In this document: positions 5,431-5,884 of the stretch, piece after piece
How the letters are laid out: each line of letters opens with the position of its first letter
How positions within the stretch are numbered: position 1 is the stretch's first letter
Origin: Cytophagales bacterium
GTDB taxonomy: Bacteria > Bacteroidota > Bacteroidia > Cytophagales > ES-bin-26
Assembly: GCA_014379925.1 (NCBI GenBank)
Contig: JACMKY010000151.1
Coordinates: forward strand, 1-5,884
DNA length: 5,884 nt
Direction of reading: 5' to 3'
Translations under genes and position numbers: made by a program
Notes under the pieces: generated by a model
Databases searched by the model: none
What the model saw: the letters and a program-made list of their open reading frames with translations, nothing else
Told to the model about the DNA's origin: nothing

Positions 5431-5884
5431 ATGAGTAAACCTTCCGTTTTGCCCACCTTGACGCTGCTCGAAAGGGCGGCGGTTACGGGCGACCGGTGCG
5501 CCGTCCGCGCGGCAGAGTCCGATTACGAGGGGTCTTTTCCGAGTGTCGAATTCGGGTGGATCGCGGAGGCGGACCTGCTGACGGTTCCACTGGCTGATCC
5601 CACCCTCCCCGCGCGCGAATTGCTGGAGGTACTGCTGCACATCGGACGGGGCAACCTGGCCGTGGGCCGGTTGTACGAAGGCCACGTGAACGCCCTGCAA
5701 CTCATCACCCGCTACGGGACGCCCACCCAGCGGAAACGGTGGGCAGCCGACGTGTCCGCTGCCCACCACCTATTCGGGGTCTGGAACACGGAGGCCGGGG
5801 ACGGCGTGCGCATCGAGCGGCAAGGCGACGGTCGCCTGGTGCTGCGGGGAAGCAAGACCTTCTGCTCCGGCGGCACCCACGTGA
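5431..5884 (+). CDS. Acyl-CoA dehydrogenase family protein, 3' end missing
   Basis: The first 151 residues are visible before the frame runs off the right edge. They match the N-terminal helical domain of acyl-CoA dehydrogenase-like flavoproteins: FPSVEFGWIAEADLLTVPL (36-54), the ELLEVLLHIGRGNLAVGRLYEGHVNALQ stretch in residues 63-90, the RYGTPTQRKRW helix (94-104), then GVWNTE (116-121) and LVLRGSKTFCSGG (137-148), the segments that lead into the FAD-contacting beta domain. The catalytic base region is beyond the window. GVWNTE and the FCSGG ending fit the divergent branch that includes DszC/AidB-like proteins rather than fatty-acid oxidation enzymes, so the substrate is open. ATG 5431 is preferred because the conserved part starts soon after; ATG 5341 and GTG 5362 are in frame and cannot be excluded. 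A 263-base gap separates it from gloA2, so it probably has its own promoter. Confidence 0.85.
   Translation, partial: MSKPSVLPTLTLLERAAVTGDRCAVRAAESDYEGSFPSVEFGWIAEADLLTVPLADPTLPARELLEVLLHIGRGNLAVGRLYEGHVNALQLITRYGTPTQRKRWAADVSAAHHLFGVWNTEAGDGVRIERQGDGRLVLRGSKTFCSGGTHV

Noticed and set aside
5202..5456. An 84-codon - strand open frame in the gap before the acyl-CoA dehydrogenase-like gene
   Set aside because: It has no recognisable motif, spans the inverted repeats and overlaps the start of the real gene; the composition is what chance frames look like here.

Overview
The window reads as a piece of a GC-rich Bacteroidota chromosome (order Cytophagales or a relative is my best guess). Three things point there: a periplasmic-propeller hybrid histidine kinase of the Reg_prop/Y_Y_Y type typical of that phylum, start sites without clear Shine-Dalgarno sequences, and the small DUF2256 and DUF2805 (TIGR03643) proteins. 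All six genes supported here lie on the + strand. The first is cut by the left edge and the last by the right edge. I see no rRNA, tRNA, CRISPR array, insertion sequence or phage gene.

Layout. Positions 1-3456 hold the C-terminal part of a very large hybrid sensor kinase: nine visible propeller blade signatures, a Y_Y_Y domain, one membrane segment, a long coiled coil, HisKA, HATPase and two receiver domains. A short gap with a GC-rich hairpin (3481-3506) leads to two small genes 18 bases apart: a DUF2256 four-cysteine protein (3527-3697) and a DUF2805/TIGR03643 protein (3716-4003). The 168 bases after them contain a perfect 11-bp inverted repeat (4108-4135). Next come a small exported protein of unknown function with propeller-like (PD40-like) ends (4172-4717) and a YaeR/GloA2 VOC metalloprotein (4781-5167). 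A 263-base gap with two inverted-repeat structures precedes the start of an acyl-CoA dehydrogenase-like gene (5431 to the edge).

How the genes relate. The kinase probably senses an extracytoplasmic ligand and passes phosphate through its own receivers; it has no DNA-binding output domain, so its downstream partner is not in this window. The DUF2256/DUF2805 pair is the clearest functional unit: two small, basic proteins of unknown function that look co-transcribed. The exported protein and GloA2 are 63 bases apart and could share a transcript, but nothing ties their functions together. The acyl-CoA dehydrogenase-like gene probably starts a new transcription unit. Most of the window is ordinary. 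The unexplained small-protein pair and the inverted repeats in the gaps are what merit a second look.
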